Part shown: positions 36,382 through 44,849 of the stretch, piece by piece | Numbering within the stretch: the stretch's first letter is position 1 | Layout: every line of letters begins with the position of its first letter | Source: Anaerolineae bacterium | GTDB lineage: Bacteria > Chloroflexota > Anaerolineae > Anaerolineales > Anaerolineaceae | DNA length: 64,000 nucleotides | Assembly: GCA_013178295.1 (NCBI GenBank) | Contig: JABLWW010000008.1 | Span: 124,001-188,000, forward strand | Direction: 5' to 3' | Notes under the pieces: model-generated | The model's database searches: none | What the model was told of the DNA's origin: nothing | The model's input: the letters and a program-made list of their open reading frames with translations, nothing else | Made by a program: the position numbers and the translations under genes

Positions 36382-37149
36382 ATGTCAAAAAAGTTTCTGC
36401 GCATCACGCTGGGTGCTATTGTTCTTGCTGCCGCTGTGCTGGCGTGTGGTACCAAGACCAGCCCACAGCCAACAGTTGCTCCTCCTCCGTCTGCCGAACT
36501 GCCAAAAGCTGAACCCACCCAACTGCCTCCTACGCCAGCCTCTACGCCAACAAAGGAGTGGATTGCACCTGAGGGGTTAGAAGGCTGGTCGGAAGAAGAT
36601 GTGCAGCAAATGACGGACAAGCTTTACAATGCTTCAGATGAAGAGCTGGCAGAGATGCTTGCTGATATGAACGAAGAAGAGATTGCCGAGCTGGATGCGC
36701 TTTTGACGTATGTCAATGACCAGCAGCTAACTGACAGGGTAATCACTATCTATCAGACGCTGCTAAAACCCTCCGCTGGTGATGAACCGTGGCGGATGGC
36801 GCCGATGGAGGGAGCGGAGCTTCTTCTGAGCGTAAAGGATGGCGAGGTGCCGCCGGATTGGATGGATATTGTCAGCTATCATGCCAAGGCTCAGGCATTG
36901 CCACCTGGTTATTATGTAGAGATTTATTTTCTGCCCAATGGCACCAAGCTCAAGGAAGTGCGTACCCACTACATTGCTGTAGCAGGTGAGCAGGGGATGA
37001 AAAAAGCCCGTGATGAGGATTTTCGCGCGGGCGATGGACTGATTACCTGGCTTTCGGCAACGGCAAAAACCAAGAAATATTCGGTATACTACAATCCTGG
37101 TACCGAGCAGCCCTGGTGCATTGTCTTTTATTCCAATCCTGATCTCTAA
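36382..37149 (+). CDS. Lipoprotein of unknown function
   Basis: 255 residues. Signal peptide with lipobox AAAVLAC (Cys about 22), followed by a Pro/Thr/Glu-rich spacer (about 25-55) as in other surface lipoproteins of this organism. An acidic helical segment (about 60-115, rich in EEL/DEEE patterns) is followed by a compact C-terminal domain (about 130-255) with GYYVEIYFLPNGTKLKE and YSVYYNPG. I do not recognise the domain. Lies 15 bp upstream of the AllH-like gene and may be co-transcribed, but a functional link is not evident. Confidence 0.8.
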   Translation: MSKKFLRITLGAIVLAAAVLACGTKTSPQPTVAPPPSAELPKAEPTQLPPTPASTPTKEWIAPEGLEGWSEEDVQQMTDKLYNASDEELAEMLADMNEEEIAELDALLTYVNDQQLTDRVITIYQTLLKPSAGDEPWRMAPMEGAELLLSVKDGEVPPDWMDIVSYHAKAQALPPGYYVEIYFLPNGTKLKEVRTHYIAVAGEQGMKKARDEDFRAGDGLITWLSATAKTKKYSVYYNPGTEQPWCIVFYSNPDL

Positions 37150-37164
37150 ACTTTGAGGAGCAGT

Positions 37165-38046
37165 GTGAGTGCAGTATCATCGGGTGTACATCCCCGGTTG
37201 ATCCAGGCGCGCTCCATCAGCCGTGTGGTATGGGAACATCTGGGCGCTCTGCCGCAGTTTGTCAGTCTTCTGGGGTGTTTTGAGCGCAGCATTGACCTGC
37301 TCGCGGGTGAAGAGGTGATTGCGCTTGTAACCCCGCAGATAGACAATGGCCCTTTTTATATTGTGGTGGATCGTTTGCCGGATAAGCCTTTGCCTGAACA
37401 GATAAAAGCTGACTGGTATGGACAAGTATTATCTCTTGGTGAGTGGACGATAGATTTTTCGCTGCCGCCACCGGTGTGGGAGCCGCGTGTCAACTGGGAG
37501 GAGGTTGCTCTTTCCCGTCAGTCGCTTGCGTGCTTGCGAAAGCTGGTGCAGGAGGACGCCAAGCGGCGAGGCTGTCACTCACTTTTCAGCGCGGTTGTGC
37601 TGGGGAGCGTACCGCCGCTGGCGGAGGAGTTGGGTAAAGCTTTATCCGCTCTGGACATTGATGGGGTTTCATTCTGTGCTGCCAGGATAGCCGGTCTTGG
37701 GATGGGGTTGACGCCTGCTGGTGATGACTTTCTTGCCGGTGTGATGCTGGCGTTGCAAGCCTATGCTGCATTACCCGCCGAGCAGAAGAGAATGCTTTTA
37801 CAGGCGGTGTATACTGCTGCGGAGAACCGTTCGACGCGCTTGAGTAGAGCCTATCTCAAGGCAGCCTACGAGGGTATGGCGGATGCACACTGGCATCGTC
37901 TGTTGTATTCCCTGACAGATGGGAGAGAGACCGTTCTCTGCAAGACGGTAGCAGAGGTGCTGCATTTTGGGGAGACCTCGGGCTTGGATATGGCAAACGG
38001 CTTTGTCTGGGTGTTTGACGTGTTTGAGATACCACAACCTGTGTGA
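37165..38046 (+). CDS. DUF2877 protein, AllH-like (oxamate carbamoyltransferase subunit)
   Basis: 293 residues from GTG 37165, which has GAGGAG 5 bp upstream; a TTG at 37153 is in frame but would include that site. The family motif GLGMGLTPAGDDFLAGVMLA is present (about 178-197). In E. coli the equivalent protein (YlbF/AllH) works with FdrA/AllF and YlbE/AllG as the oxamate carbamoyltransferase, converting oxalurate and phosphate to oxamate and carbamoyl phosphate (established for that system). Homologues of both partners are at 39464 and 41258, so the set of three is complete in this window. Confidence 0.83.
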   Translation: MSAVSSGVHPRLIQARSISRVVWEHLGALPQFVSLLGCFERSIDLLAGEEVIALVTPQIDNGPFYIVVDRLPDKPLPEQIKADWYGQVLSLGEWTIDFSLPPPVWEPRVNWEEVALSRQSLACLRKLVQEDAKRRGCHSLFSAVVLGSVPPLAEELGKALSALDIDGVSFCAARIAGLGMGLTPAGDDFLAGVMLALQAYAALPAEQKRMLLQAVYTAAENRSTRLSRAYLKAAYEGMADAHWHRLLYSLTDGRETVLCKTVAEVLHFGETSGLDMANGFVWVFDVFEIPQPV

Positions 38047-38103
38047 AGGCGGGCAAAGAGCTGTCCTGTGCTTTTTGTCAGTCATACGCTGGAGGATTGT
38101 CTT

Positions 38104-38133
38104 TTGTATTTTTGTGTATTCAGTGGTTATAAT
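38104..38133 (+). promoter_or_regulatory. Candidate promoter upstream of the cyclase gene
   Basis: TTGTAT (38104-38109), 18 bp spacer, TATAAT (38128-38133), about 70 bp before the ATG at 38207 in a 160 bp gene-free gap. Confidence 0.45.
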
Positions 38134-38206
38134 AAATGCAAATTGTAGAAATTGGCGGATGTGCTTTCCGTCATCTTAATTTTTGATTTGAGAAGGAGAT
38201 AAATCT

Positions 38207-39088
38207 ATGAAACTCGTTGATCTCACCATCCCTTTGGGAATTGGCACACCTGCTTGGCCGACTTACGAGCCACTGCAGGTTAAGTATTTCAAACGTCTGG
38301 CGCCCAATGGCGCCAATGGTCAGTTGCTGACCCATTCCAATCATCTTGGAACGCATCTGGATGGCGAAATTCATTTCTATACGCCGGGCAAAGATATGGC
38401 GGAGTTAGACTTTGATTTTCTGTATCATGAGGCCTCCATTGTTGATCTCTCGGATGTGGTGGCTGACTATGATGTCTACACGTCGGAGATGATCGAATCA
38501 AAGGTCAAGGTTCAAGAAGGTGATATCCTCATCATCCATACAGGTTTCCATCATTTTGGCTGGGATATGCCTACTGCCAATGAGGTGCGTTACATGGTAC
38601 AGCATCCGGGTCCCGATCGTGAATTTGCCGAATGGGCAAAGAAGAAAAAGCTGCGCTGGATTGGTGTGGACTGTGGCTCCGCAGATCACCCCATGAATAC
38701 CATCATTCGCCAGTGGATGCCGCGCCAGGCAAAACAGGCAGAGACCCATTTCAAGCACAAATATGGCAAAACGCTGGAAGAGTTCTTTACTGACGATAAA
38801 TATCAGCTGATGCATATCGAAATGTTCCCGGATGGCATAATCCATGCCGAGTGTCTGGCAGGGGATATTGACTTGCTGCTCAATCGTCGTGTTACCGTGG
38901 GGATGTTCCCCTGGCGTTTTGTGGATGGAGAGTCCAGCATCGCGCGTTGCGCTGCTTTTGTCGAGGATGCAGAGTATGCCGAGCTGATGAAAAAGAAAGA
39001 AAAAATGCCCAAGACGAAATTTGGGGATGCTTATGACCCCAAACATGTTGAGAACCTGAATAAACAGGTCATGGCGCGCAAATACTAA
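38207..39088 (+). CDS. Cyclase-family (kynurenine formamidase-like) metal hydrolase
   Basis: 293 residues, preceded by GAAGGAGAT. Cyclase-family fold: VDLTIPLGIGTPAWP at the N-terminus, metal motif SNHLGTHLDGEIHF (about 44-57; His, His, Asp and a later His), GDILIIHTGFH, and GVDCGSADHPMN (about 152-163). Enzymes of this superfamily open cyclic amides or hydrolyse N-formyl groups (kynurenine formamidase, isatin hydrolase). A 40-residue C-terminal tail after the core is charged. All visible metal ligands are retained, so it is probably active. It lies between allH-like and allFG-like genes, suggesting hydrolysis of a cyclic ureide or imide. Confidence 0.87.
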   Translation: MKLVDLTIPLGIGTPAWPTYEPLQVKYFKRLAPNGANGQLLTHSNHLGTHLDGEIHFYTPGKDMAELDFDFLYHEASIVDLSDVVADYDVYTSEMIESKVKVQEGDILIIHTGFHHFGWDMPTANEVRYMVQHPGPDREFAEWAKKKKLRWIGVDCGSADHPMNTIIRQWMPRQAKQAETHFKHKYGKTLEEFFTDDKYQLMHIEMFPDGIIHAECLAGDIDLLLNRRVTVGMFPWRFVDGESSIARCAAFVEDAEYAELMKKKEKMPKTKFGDAYDPKHVENLNKQVMARKY

Positions 39089-39100
39089 TTCTGTTTTTTC

Positions 39101-39139
39101 GCCGGGGCGGTGTGAAATGCCGCCCCGGCTTTTTTTTTT
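39101..39139 (+). terminator. Rho-independent terminator after the cyclase gene
   Basis: GCCGGGGCGG (39101-39110) pairs perfectly with CCGCCCCGGC (39120-39129) across a 9-base loop and is followed by ten T residues. Confidence 0.95.
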
Positions 39140-39463
39140 GTTGTGTATACAACGGTGTCTTATGTAATTTAAAAAAAGTGACTTTAAGATGGTTTCGGCG
39201 GCTAACCTATTGAAATGGAGGGGCGTTAATTGACACAGGGGGTATCTGGTGCTATACTTTTTCTGATGGGTAAGACAACGCCTGGACATTTTGCGTCCCT
39301 GCTGGTGATGCCCAAATGAAAGTGTAACGTTGCTTTATTGGTGATAACAAATTGACTGACTTTGGGACAGATGGCGCACGATGCTCTTTAATGCGATGGT
39401 ATTATTTGGGGTATTCCCGTGCTGCGCTTATAAAAATTTCATACACAGTTTATTGGAGGTACA
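39140..39463 (+). other. Gene-free region with promoter and long leader before the FdrA-like gene
   Basis: No credible coding frame. It starts with a small palindrome GTTGT-GTAT-ACAAC (39140-39153), similar in style to GntR-type operators, and holds a good promoter at 39230-39258. From there about 200 nt would be transcribed before the FdrA-like start. That leader contains a local hairpin GGAC..GTCC (near 39283-39297) and several short complementary G/C-rich stretches. I do not recognise a known riboswitch in it. The AAAATTTC..TTGGAGG part ends with the ribosome binding site. Confidence 0.5.
39230..39258 (+). promoter_or_regulatory. Promoter of the FdrA-like/AllG-like operon
   Basis: TTGACA (39230-39235), 17 bp spacer, TATACT (39253-39258). 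Transcription from about 39265 would leave a leader of about 200 nt. Confidence 0.65.
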
Positions 39464-41188
39464 ATGGCAGTAATTAAAACCGAGGTTCGGGCGGGCGCAT
39501 ATTACGACTCTGCGTTCCTTATGCAGTTGCAGCGCTCGCTGGCGGGCTTGCCGGGCATTCAGGATGCCGGGGTGGTCATGGGCACCGAGTCAAACAAGGA
39601 GCTTTTGGCGCATATTAATCTGGTTTCTCCTGAATTGCAGGCGGCTAAACCGGATGATTTGGTGATTGTCGTCAGGGGTGAAACGGAGGCGGCTGCACTG
39701 GAAGCGCTGGGGAAGGTGGATGAGCTGATCTCACAACGCAAGTCGAGCGCGCCGGAGCGTGAGATGCGCGCCCTGAGCCTGGAAACGGCAGATCAGCGCT
39801 TTCCTGGTGCTGCGTGGACGCTGATTTCTGTTGCCGGGCGTTATGCCGCAGGTGTTGCCCGCGATGCACTGCGCAGGGGAAAGCATGTTTTCCTGTTCAG
39901 TGATAATGTTCCTGTTGAAGAGGAGATTGAACTCAAGAAAATTTCCTCTGAGAAGGGGTTACTGGTCATGGGGCCTGATTGCGGCACAGCGATGATTGGC
40001 GGTATTGGGCTGGGTTTTGCCAATAAAATTCGCAAAGGACCCATTGGTATTGTAGCTGCGGCGGGTACAGGCTTGCAGCACGTTGCTTCGCGCATTCACC
40101 AGCTTGGTTCGGGCATCACCTATGGGATTGGCACAGGCGGACGCGATCTTTCTGAGAAGGTGGGGGCGACAACTTTTCGCCAGGGGATAGATATTCTCAG
40201 CCGTGACCCCGAGACCAAGGTGATTGTTCTGGTGTCCAAACCTCCGGCGCCTAAAGTGGCTGAAGAGGTGCTGCAAATGGCGAAGCGTGCCGGAAAACCG
40301 GTGGTTGTTTCCATGGTCAGCCGACCGGTAAATGCTCGTCGGGTAGGAAACCTTCACTTTGCCACCACGATGGATGAAGCGGCTGAGCTGGCGGTTGCAC
40401 TGGTCAAGGGCGTTTCTGGCAAGACGGAGGATTTGAAGCTGGAGCGTTTTGCCAGCGGGCAGCGCTATCTGCGCGGTTTGTTCTCTGGCGGCACACTGGC
40501 TTATGAAGCTCAATATATTCTGCAAAATTATTTACCTAAAGTGTGGGCAAATGCGCCGCTTAATAAAGAAAACAAGCTGCCCAATTCATTTGTCAGCCAG
40601 GAGCATACGATTGTAGACCTTGGTGAGGACGAGTTTACTGTTGGGCGTTTGCATCCGATGATGGACAATGAATTGCGCATCCGCCGTTTGATGGAAGAAG
40701 CCAATGATCCCTCTGTAGCGGTTATCATGTTAGATGTGGTCATTGGTTTTGGCTCGCACCCTGACCCCGCCAGTGAACTGGCGCCTGCCATTGCCAAGGC
40801 AAAAGAGACTGCGGCGAAAGCTGGTCGTTATCTGGAAGTTGTGGCAGTGGTTACCGGCACCGATGAGGACCCGCAAGACTTGAACAAGCAGATTGAGTTG
40901 CTTAAAGGCGCTGGCGCCTGGGTTTCGACCAGCAATGAGGAGATGGTCAGCTATGCGGGGCGCTTGCTGGAAGCGTTGAACAGCGCTGAGCAGGCTGGGG
41001 TGCCGGCGTTTACCCCAGCCGATTTGTCAGTGCTGCAAAAGCCGCTTGCAGCCATTAATCTTGGACTGGAGTCGTTTGCTGCCAACCTGGAAGCTCAAGA
41101 AGCGCCAGTGGTGCATGTGGAATGGCGCCCCCCCGCCGGTGGTAATGAAAAGTTGATCTCCATTCTTGAGAAGATGAAGGCAAAATAA
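39464..41188 (+). CDS. FdrA-family protein, AllF-like (oxamate carbamoyltransferase subunit)
   Basis: 574 residues with the FdrA pattern: an N-terminal domain (1-90), then a succinyl-CoA-synthetase-alpha-like part with VMGPDCGTAMIGGIGLGFAN (about 166-185), GIVAAAGTGLQHVASRIHQL, GIGTGGRDLSEKVGA, and a second domain beginning near RGLFSGGTLAYEAQ (about 339) followed by IVDLGEDEFTVGRLHPMMD. GGAGG is 5 bp before ATG. In E. coli FdrA (AllF) is part of the three-protein oxamate carbamoyltransferase; AllG-like follows after 69 bp and AllH-like is upstream. Catalysis of oxalurate phosphorolysis, or of an analogous carbamoyl transfer, is the likely role. Confidence 0.9.
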   Translation: MAVIKTEVRAGAYYDSAFLMQLQRSLAGLPGIQDAGVVMGTESNKELLAHINLVSPELQAAKPDDLVIVVRGETEAAALEALGKVDELISQRKSSAPEREMRALSLETADQRFPGAAWTLISVAGRYAAGVARDALRRGKHVFLFSDNVPVEEEIELKKISSEKGLLVMGPDCGTAMIGGIGLGFANKIRKGPIGIVAAAGTGLQHVASRIHQLGSGITYGIGTGGRDLSEKVGATTFRQGIDILSRDPETKVIVLVSKPPAPKVAEEVLQMAKRAGKPVVVSMVSRPVNARRVGNLHFATTMDEAAELAVALVKGVSGKTEDLKLERFASGQRYLRGLFSGGTLAYEAQYILQNYLPKVWANAPLNKENKLPNSFVSQEHTIVDLGEDEFTVGRLHPMMDNELRIRRLMEEANDPSVAVIMLDVVIGFGSHPDPASELAPAIAKAKETAAKAGRYLEVVAVVTGTDEDPQDLNKQIELLKGAGAWVSTSNEEMVSYAGRLLEALNSAEQAGVPAFTPADLSVLQKPLAAINLGLESFAANLEAQEAPVVHVEWRPPAGGNEKLISILEKMKAK

Positions 41189-41257
41189 TTTAACAATGCT
41201 GCTCGCGCATGGAAGTTACAAGTGTCCTGCCGGGCAGTAATTTTTTTGGAGGATAGA

Positions 41258-42508
41258 ATGGCAGTTGATATTGAAAAAGCAAATCAGCAGGTTGTTGAAC
41301 GGATGATGGAAGCCCGTCCGGTGGTGGTAGGTGTTGGAAAGGCGCGCGATGTTATCCCCGGCATGAAGGATAACCTGTTACTACATGCTGGACCGCCAAT
41401 CACATGGGATCGCATGGCGGGGCCAGTCAAAGGAGCGGCTTATGGAGCACTGATTTTTGAAGGCATGGCAAAGGATGACAAAGAAGCTCAGGCGCTGATC
41501 GAGTCGGGGAAAATAGAGTTCGCCCCCTGTCACCATTATGGCTCAGCAGGTCCCATGGCGGGGTTGATGTCTCCCTCTATGATGGTATATATTGTTGAAG
41601 ATAAGGTCAGCGGGCGCAAGTGCTTTTCTGGGTTGAATGAAGGGCGCGGCAAGGTGTTGCGTATGGGTGCCTACAGTCCGGATGTGATTGCCAAGCTCAA
41701 ATGGATGAATGATGTCTTGGGGCCAACGCTGGATGCCGCTCTTAAGGACTGTGGCGGAATTGACTTGCGGGCTTTGTTGGGCAAGGCGTTGCACATGGCA
41801 GATGATGGGCATAACCGCCTGGACGCGGCATCAATTTTATATACGACCCAGTTGGCGCCCTCGATTGTCAAAACGGCGAAGGATACCAATACCGCGGCTG
41901 AGGTGATCAAGTTCTTGGGCGATAATGCGCTCAGCATTCTCAATCCGGTCATGGCGGGCTGCAAGGCGATGTGCGATGCTGGACATGGTGTTGAAGGCAG
42001 CACGATTGTTACTGTCATGGCGCGTAATGGCACCGATTTTGGTATTCGGGTGAGTGGCTTGGGCGACCGCTGGTTTACTGGCCCAGCTGGGAAGGTCAAG
42101 GCGCTTTACTTCCCTGGTTTTACCGAGAAGGATGCCAATCCAGATATTGGCGACAGTGTGATTACCGAAACGGCGGGGATTGGCGGTTTTGCCATGGCAA
42201 CCGCACCAGCCATTGTTACCTTTATCGGCGGTGTGGCAAAGGATGCAATTAACACCACACTGGATATGTATGAGATCTGCTACACAGAGCATAAGTACTT
42301 TACGATTCCGTTCCTTGATTTTCGTGGCACGCCGACGGGGATTGACATCCGCAAGGTGGTTGAGAAGGGTATCCTACCGCGGGTGAATACAGGGGTTGCT
42401 CATAAAGATCCGGGTGTTGGTCAGGTTGGCGCTGGCGTGGTTACACCTCCGGCAAATATCTTTGAAGATGCCCTGGTGGCTTTTGCCGAAAAGTATGGAT
42501 ATGCGTAA
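41258..42508 (+). CDS. DUF1116 protein, YlbE/AllG-like (oxamate carbamoyltransferase subunit)
   Basis: 416 residues from ATG 41258, with TTGGAGGATAG just before it; the frame is open back to 41222 without a site. Family-typical stretches: PVVVGVGKARDVIPGM near the start, LLHAGPPITWDRMAGPVKGA (about 44-63), FAPCHHYGSAGPMAGL, DGHNRLDAASILYTTQLAP, VARNGTDFGIRVSG-like (about 250) and DPGVGQVGAGVVTPP near the end. The middle is hydrophobic but not clearly membrane-spanning. Second subunit of the AllFGH-type enzyme; directly followed by the double-cyclase gene, so the two activities are likely used together. Confidence 0.9.
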   Translation: MAVDIEKANQQVVERMMEARPVVVGVGKARDVIPGMKDNLLLHAGPPITWDRMAGPVKGAAYGALIFEGMAKDDKEAQALIESGKIEFAPCHHYGSAGPMAGLMSPSMMVYIVEDKVSGRKCFSGLNEGRGKVLRMGAYSPDVIAKLKWMNDVLGPTLDAALKDCGGIDLRALLGKALHMADDGHNRLDAASILYTTQLAPSIVKTAKDTNTAAEVIKFLGDNALSILNPVMAGCKAMCDAGHGVEGSTIVTVMARNGTDFGIRVSGLGDRWFTGPAGKVKALYFPGFTEKDANPDIGDSVITETAGIGGFAMATAPAIVTFIGGVAKDAINTTLDMYEICYTEHKYFTIPFLDFRGTPTGIDIRKVVEKGILPRVNTGVAHKDPGVGQVGAGVVTPPANIFEDALVAFAEKYGYA

Positions 42509-42542
42509 ACCGTTCAAATAGATATTCTCTAAGGAGTTAATG

Positions 42543-44219
42543 ATGGATCGCGAAGCATTTATCAAAATGATGGCTGATGCCAAGATGTATGACCTGACCC
42601 AGGGATGCAGTATCTTTACGCCTCCCTGGCCGGGCGAAAAAGCGCTTGAGGTGCATTTCTTCAAACGCCTCACTGGAGCGTATGGCGGCGGACAGGGTGC
42701 GAATGGGCAGATCCTTAACTGGAGCAATACGGTGGGTACGCATCTGGTTGGCGAAACAGCTTTCCACTCTGGCGGGCGCGCGATTTCGGATATCCCACTT
42801 AAAGACCTTAGCGGTCCCGGTGTCATTGTGGATATTTCCGATATGGTGTCGGACTATAGCCTCTATACCCCTGAGATGATCATGAAGAAAGCCACTGTCA
42901 AGAAGGGCGATATTTTGATCATCAACACGGGCTATCATCGCTATTCGTGGGATTTACCGGACACCTATAATCCTAACGCGCAGGGCGGGGTGGAATCTAA
43001 AGAGTTTGGTTTTTATGTGCGCCATCCGGGTCCCTCGCCGGATTTCTTCAAGTGGGCGTTGGATATGAAATTGAAGCTGATCGGTGTGGATTGCGGCTGT
43101 GCTGAGCACCCCATGAATACGCCGATTCGCCGTATGCACGAAAATCATTTCCAGGCTGCTGAAGCAAAGCTGAAAAAGGAATATGGCAAGAGCTGGGACG
43201 AGATGTTCCCACAGGATGAATACTATGAAATGACCCACATCACCATGCCCAAGGCGCATTTGCTCTTTGTGGAAGCCATTGTGGGAGAAATTGACAAGCT
43301 CAAAAACCAGCGTGCCTGGATCACCGTTCAGCCCATCCCCTTCATGGAAGTTGAGGCAGCATGGGCGCGGGTGGTTGCCTGGCAGGCGCCGGATGGAATG
43401 AGCGAGGAAGCTTTCTTCCAGGCAATGGAATCTGCTGAGATGCTTGACCTGACGGTTCCATTTAGCGTTCGCTCGCCGCAATGGGCAAATTATGTTCCGC
43501 TTTCGGTAACGTATACCAAGCGCGTTGGCGGACAGCATTTTGGCATGGGGCGCAACGGCTCGATTTGTAATGCTTCTATTCACCTGGCGACGCACATGGA
43601 TGGTGAAAAGCACTTCTGGCCTGCTGGGCGCACCATTGGCGAGACGCCGCTGGAAGAGTGGGTTGGCCCTGGCGTGGTTGCCGATATTTCGAGCATGGTA
43701 AGCAATTCCAGTGTATATACCCCCGATATGATTAAATCGGTGGTGGATATTCGCCCCGGAGATATTCTGATTATTAAGACCGGCTGGTATAAATATGGCT
43801 GGTGCAGTGAGGACTCTGACGAGTTTCGCTATATGATTAAACATCCGGGTCCTTCACCCGACTTTGCCAAGTGGGCTTACGATATGAAGATCAAGTGGAT
43901 TGGTGTGGACTGTGTGGCAGCCGATCATCCCATGAACACCATTCAGAGGCTCTGGCATCCCAAGACCTTTGCCGAAGCCAATGCCAAGCTCAAGAGAGAT
44001 TTTGGCAAAGACTGGGATGAGATGTTCCCACTGGATCAGTATTATCAGGACATGCACCTGAATCTCTTCCCGCATCATATTGTCCATGCCGAGAATCTGG
44101 GCGGACAGCTGGCGATTACCCCCAGCGGACGTTACTACATTGGCTGCTTTGTGCAAAAGGCAATGGAAGCCGAGTCGATGTGGGGACGCTTTGTTGCTTT
44201 CCGCGAAGGCAAATCGTAG
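42543..44219 (+). CDS. Double cyclase-family protein (two fused hydrolase domains)
   Basis: 558 residues from ATG 42543 (an adjacent ATG at 42540 is only 3 bp from AAGGAG, so the second fits better). Two full cyclase domains: about 1-285 and 288-558, each with its own start (MYDLTQGCSIFTPPWPG; MLDLTVPFSVRSPQW), GDILII.TG, HPGPSPDF and GVDC..A.HPMNT motifs. Domain 2 keeps the metal motif IHLATHMDGEKHF. In domain 1 the same place reads NTVGTHLVGETAF: the first His is Thr and the Asp is Val, so it may be catalytically dead. Each half is related to the single-domain cyclase at 38207. Probably one active and one structural or regulatory domain. Confidence 0.88.
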   Translation: MDREAFIKMMADAKMYDLTQGCSIFTPPWPGEKALEVHFFKRLTGAYGGGQGANGQILNWSNTVGTHLVGETAFHSGGRAISDIPLKDLSGPGVIVDISDMVSDYSLYTPEMIMKKATVKKGDILIINTGYHRYSWDLPDTYNPNAQGGVESKEFGFYVRHPGPSPDFFKWALDMKLKLIGVDCGCAEHPMNTPIRRMHENHFQAAEAKLKKEYGKSWDEMFPQDEYYEMTHITMPKAHLLFVEAIVGEIDKLKNQRAWITVQPIPFMEVEAAWARVVAWQAPDGMSEEAFFQAMESAEMLDLTVPFSVRSPQWANYVPLSVTYTKRVGGQHFGMGRNGSICNASIHLATHMDGEKHFWPAGRTIGETPLEEWVGPGVVADISSMVSNSSVYTPDMIKSVVDIRPGDILIIKTGWYKYGWCSEDSDEFRYMIKHPGPSPDFAKWAYDMKIKWIGVDCVAADHPMNTIQRLWHPKTFAEANAKLKRDFGKDWDEMFPLDQYYQDMHLNLFPHHIVHAENLGGQLAITPSGRYYIGCFVQKAMEAESMWGRFVAFREGKS

Positions 44220-44230
44220 TTTTTAATAAT

Positions 44231-44271
44231 TTGCAGACTTGCGGGTTGTATTATTGCCTGCAAGTCTGCAA
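44231..44271 (+). terminator. Hairpin after the double-cyclase gene
   Basis: TTGCAGACTTGC (44231-44242) and GCAAGTCTGCAA (44260-44271) are a perfect 12 bp inverted repeat with a 17-base loop, 11 bp after the stop. No T-run follows, so it may be a weak terminator or a processing site. Confidence 0.55.
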
Positions 44272-44286
44272 TACAGATTGCGCAAC

Positions 44287-44799
44287 ATGCTCACGGAACT
44301 GGACTGTTATCGTCATCGTTTGGATCATCTTCATCAATGGGTGATTGACCTTGTGGCAGACTTGCCGGTAGAAGTACTGAATTGGCGCCCTTTTGAAACG
44401 GGAGAACAGGCTGAGGTAAATTCTTTGGCTGTTCTGACGGCGCATATTGCCGGAACAGAGCATTTCTGGATGGCAGAAGTGATTGACCAGCAGCCGGCAA
44501 CGCGCAACCGGCAAGCAGAATTTGCCTGCTGTGCTGGGAATGCAGATGAAATGGTTCAAATACTTGAAAAAACAGCACTTGAAACCCGTGATGTATTTGC
44601 TCGTCTTTGTAATGCCGATTTGGATGATGTCCGTATGGTAGATGGGCATACAGTGTATGTGCGTTGGGCGATTACACAGGCAATCGAGCATACTGCGCTC
44701 CATTTTGGACACATGCAAATGACGTATCAAATGTTTCAGCAGGGCAAATGTAAGCCGACGCCCTTCTGGTATGCGTATTTGCCGTCAGAGGGTGTTTGA
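44287..44799 (+). CDS. DinB-family four-helix protein
   Basis: 170 residues from ATG 44287; the frame extends to 44239 but would then begin inside the hairpin. DinB/YfiT-like: a four-helix bundle with three His positions for a metal, LTAHIAGTEHFW (about 57-68) and IEHTALHFGHMQMTYQ (about 136-151). Members include mycothiol- and bacillithiol-dependent transferases and proteins of unknown activity. No Shine-Dalgarno sequence is obvious. Position between two catabolic gene sets may be incidental. Confidence 0.8.
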   Translation: MLTELDCYRHRLDHLHQWVIDLVADLPVEVLNWRPFETGEQAEVNSLAVLTAHIAGTEHFWMAEVIDQQPATRNRQAEFACCAGNADEMVQILEKTALETRDVFARLCNADLDDVRMVDGHTVYVRWAITQAIEHTALHFGHMQMTYQMFQQGKCKPTPFWYAYLPSEGV

Positions 44800-44849
44800 A
44801 GTGGAATTTTTGTGTCATAGATTCTTTATTTTAAAGGAGGCTGTGTATA

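Noticed and set aside
42954-43844. 296-codon open frame on the minus strand
   Set aside because: Antisense to the double-cyclase gene; shadow composition.
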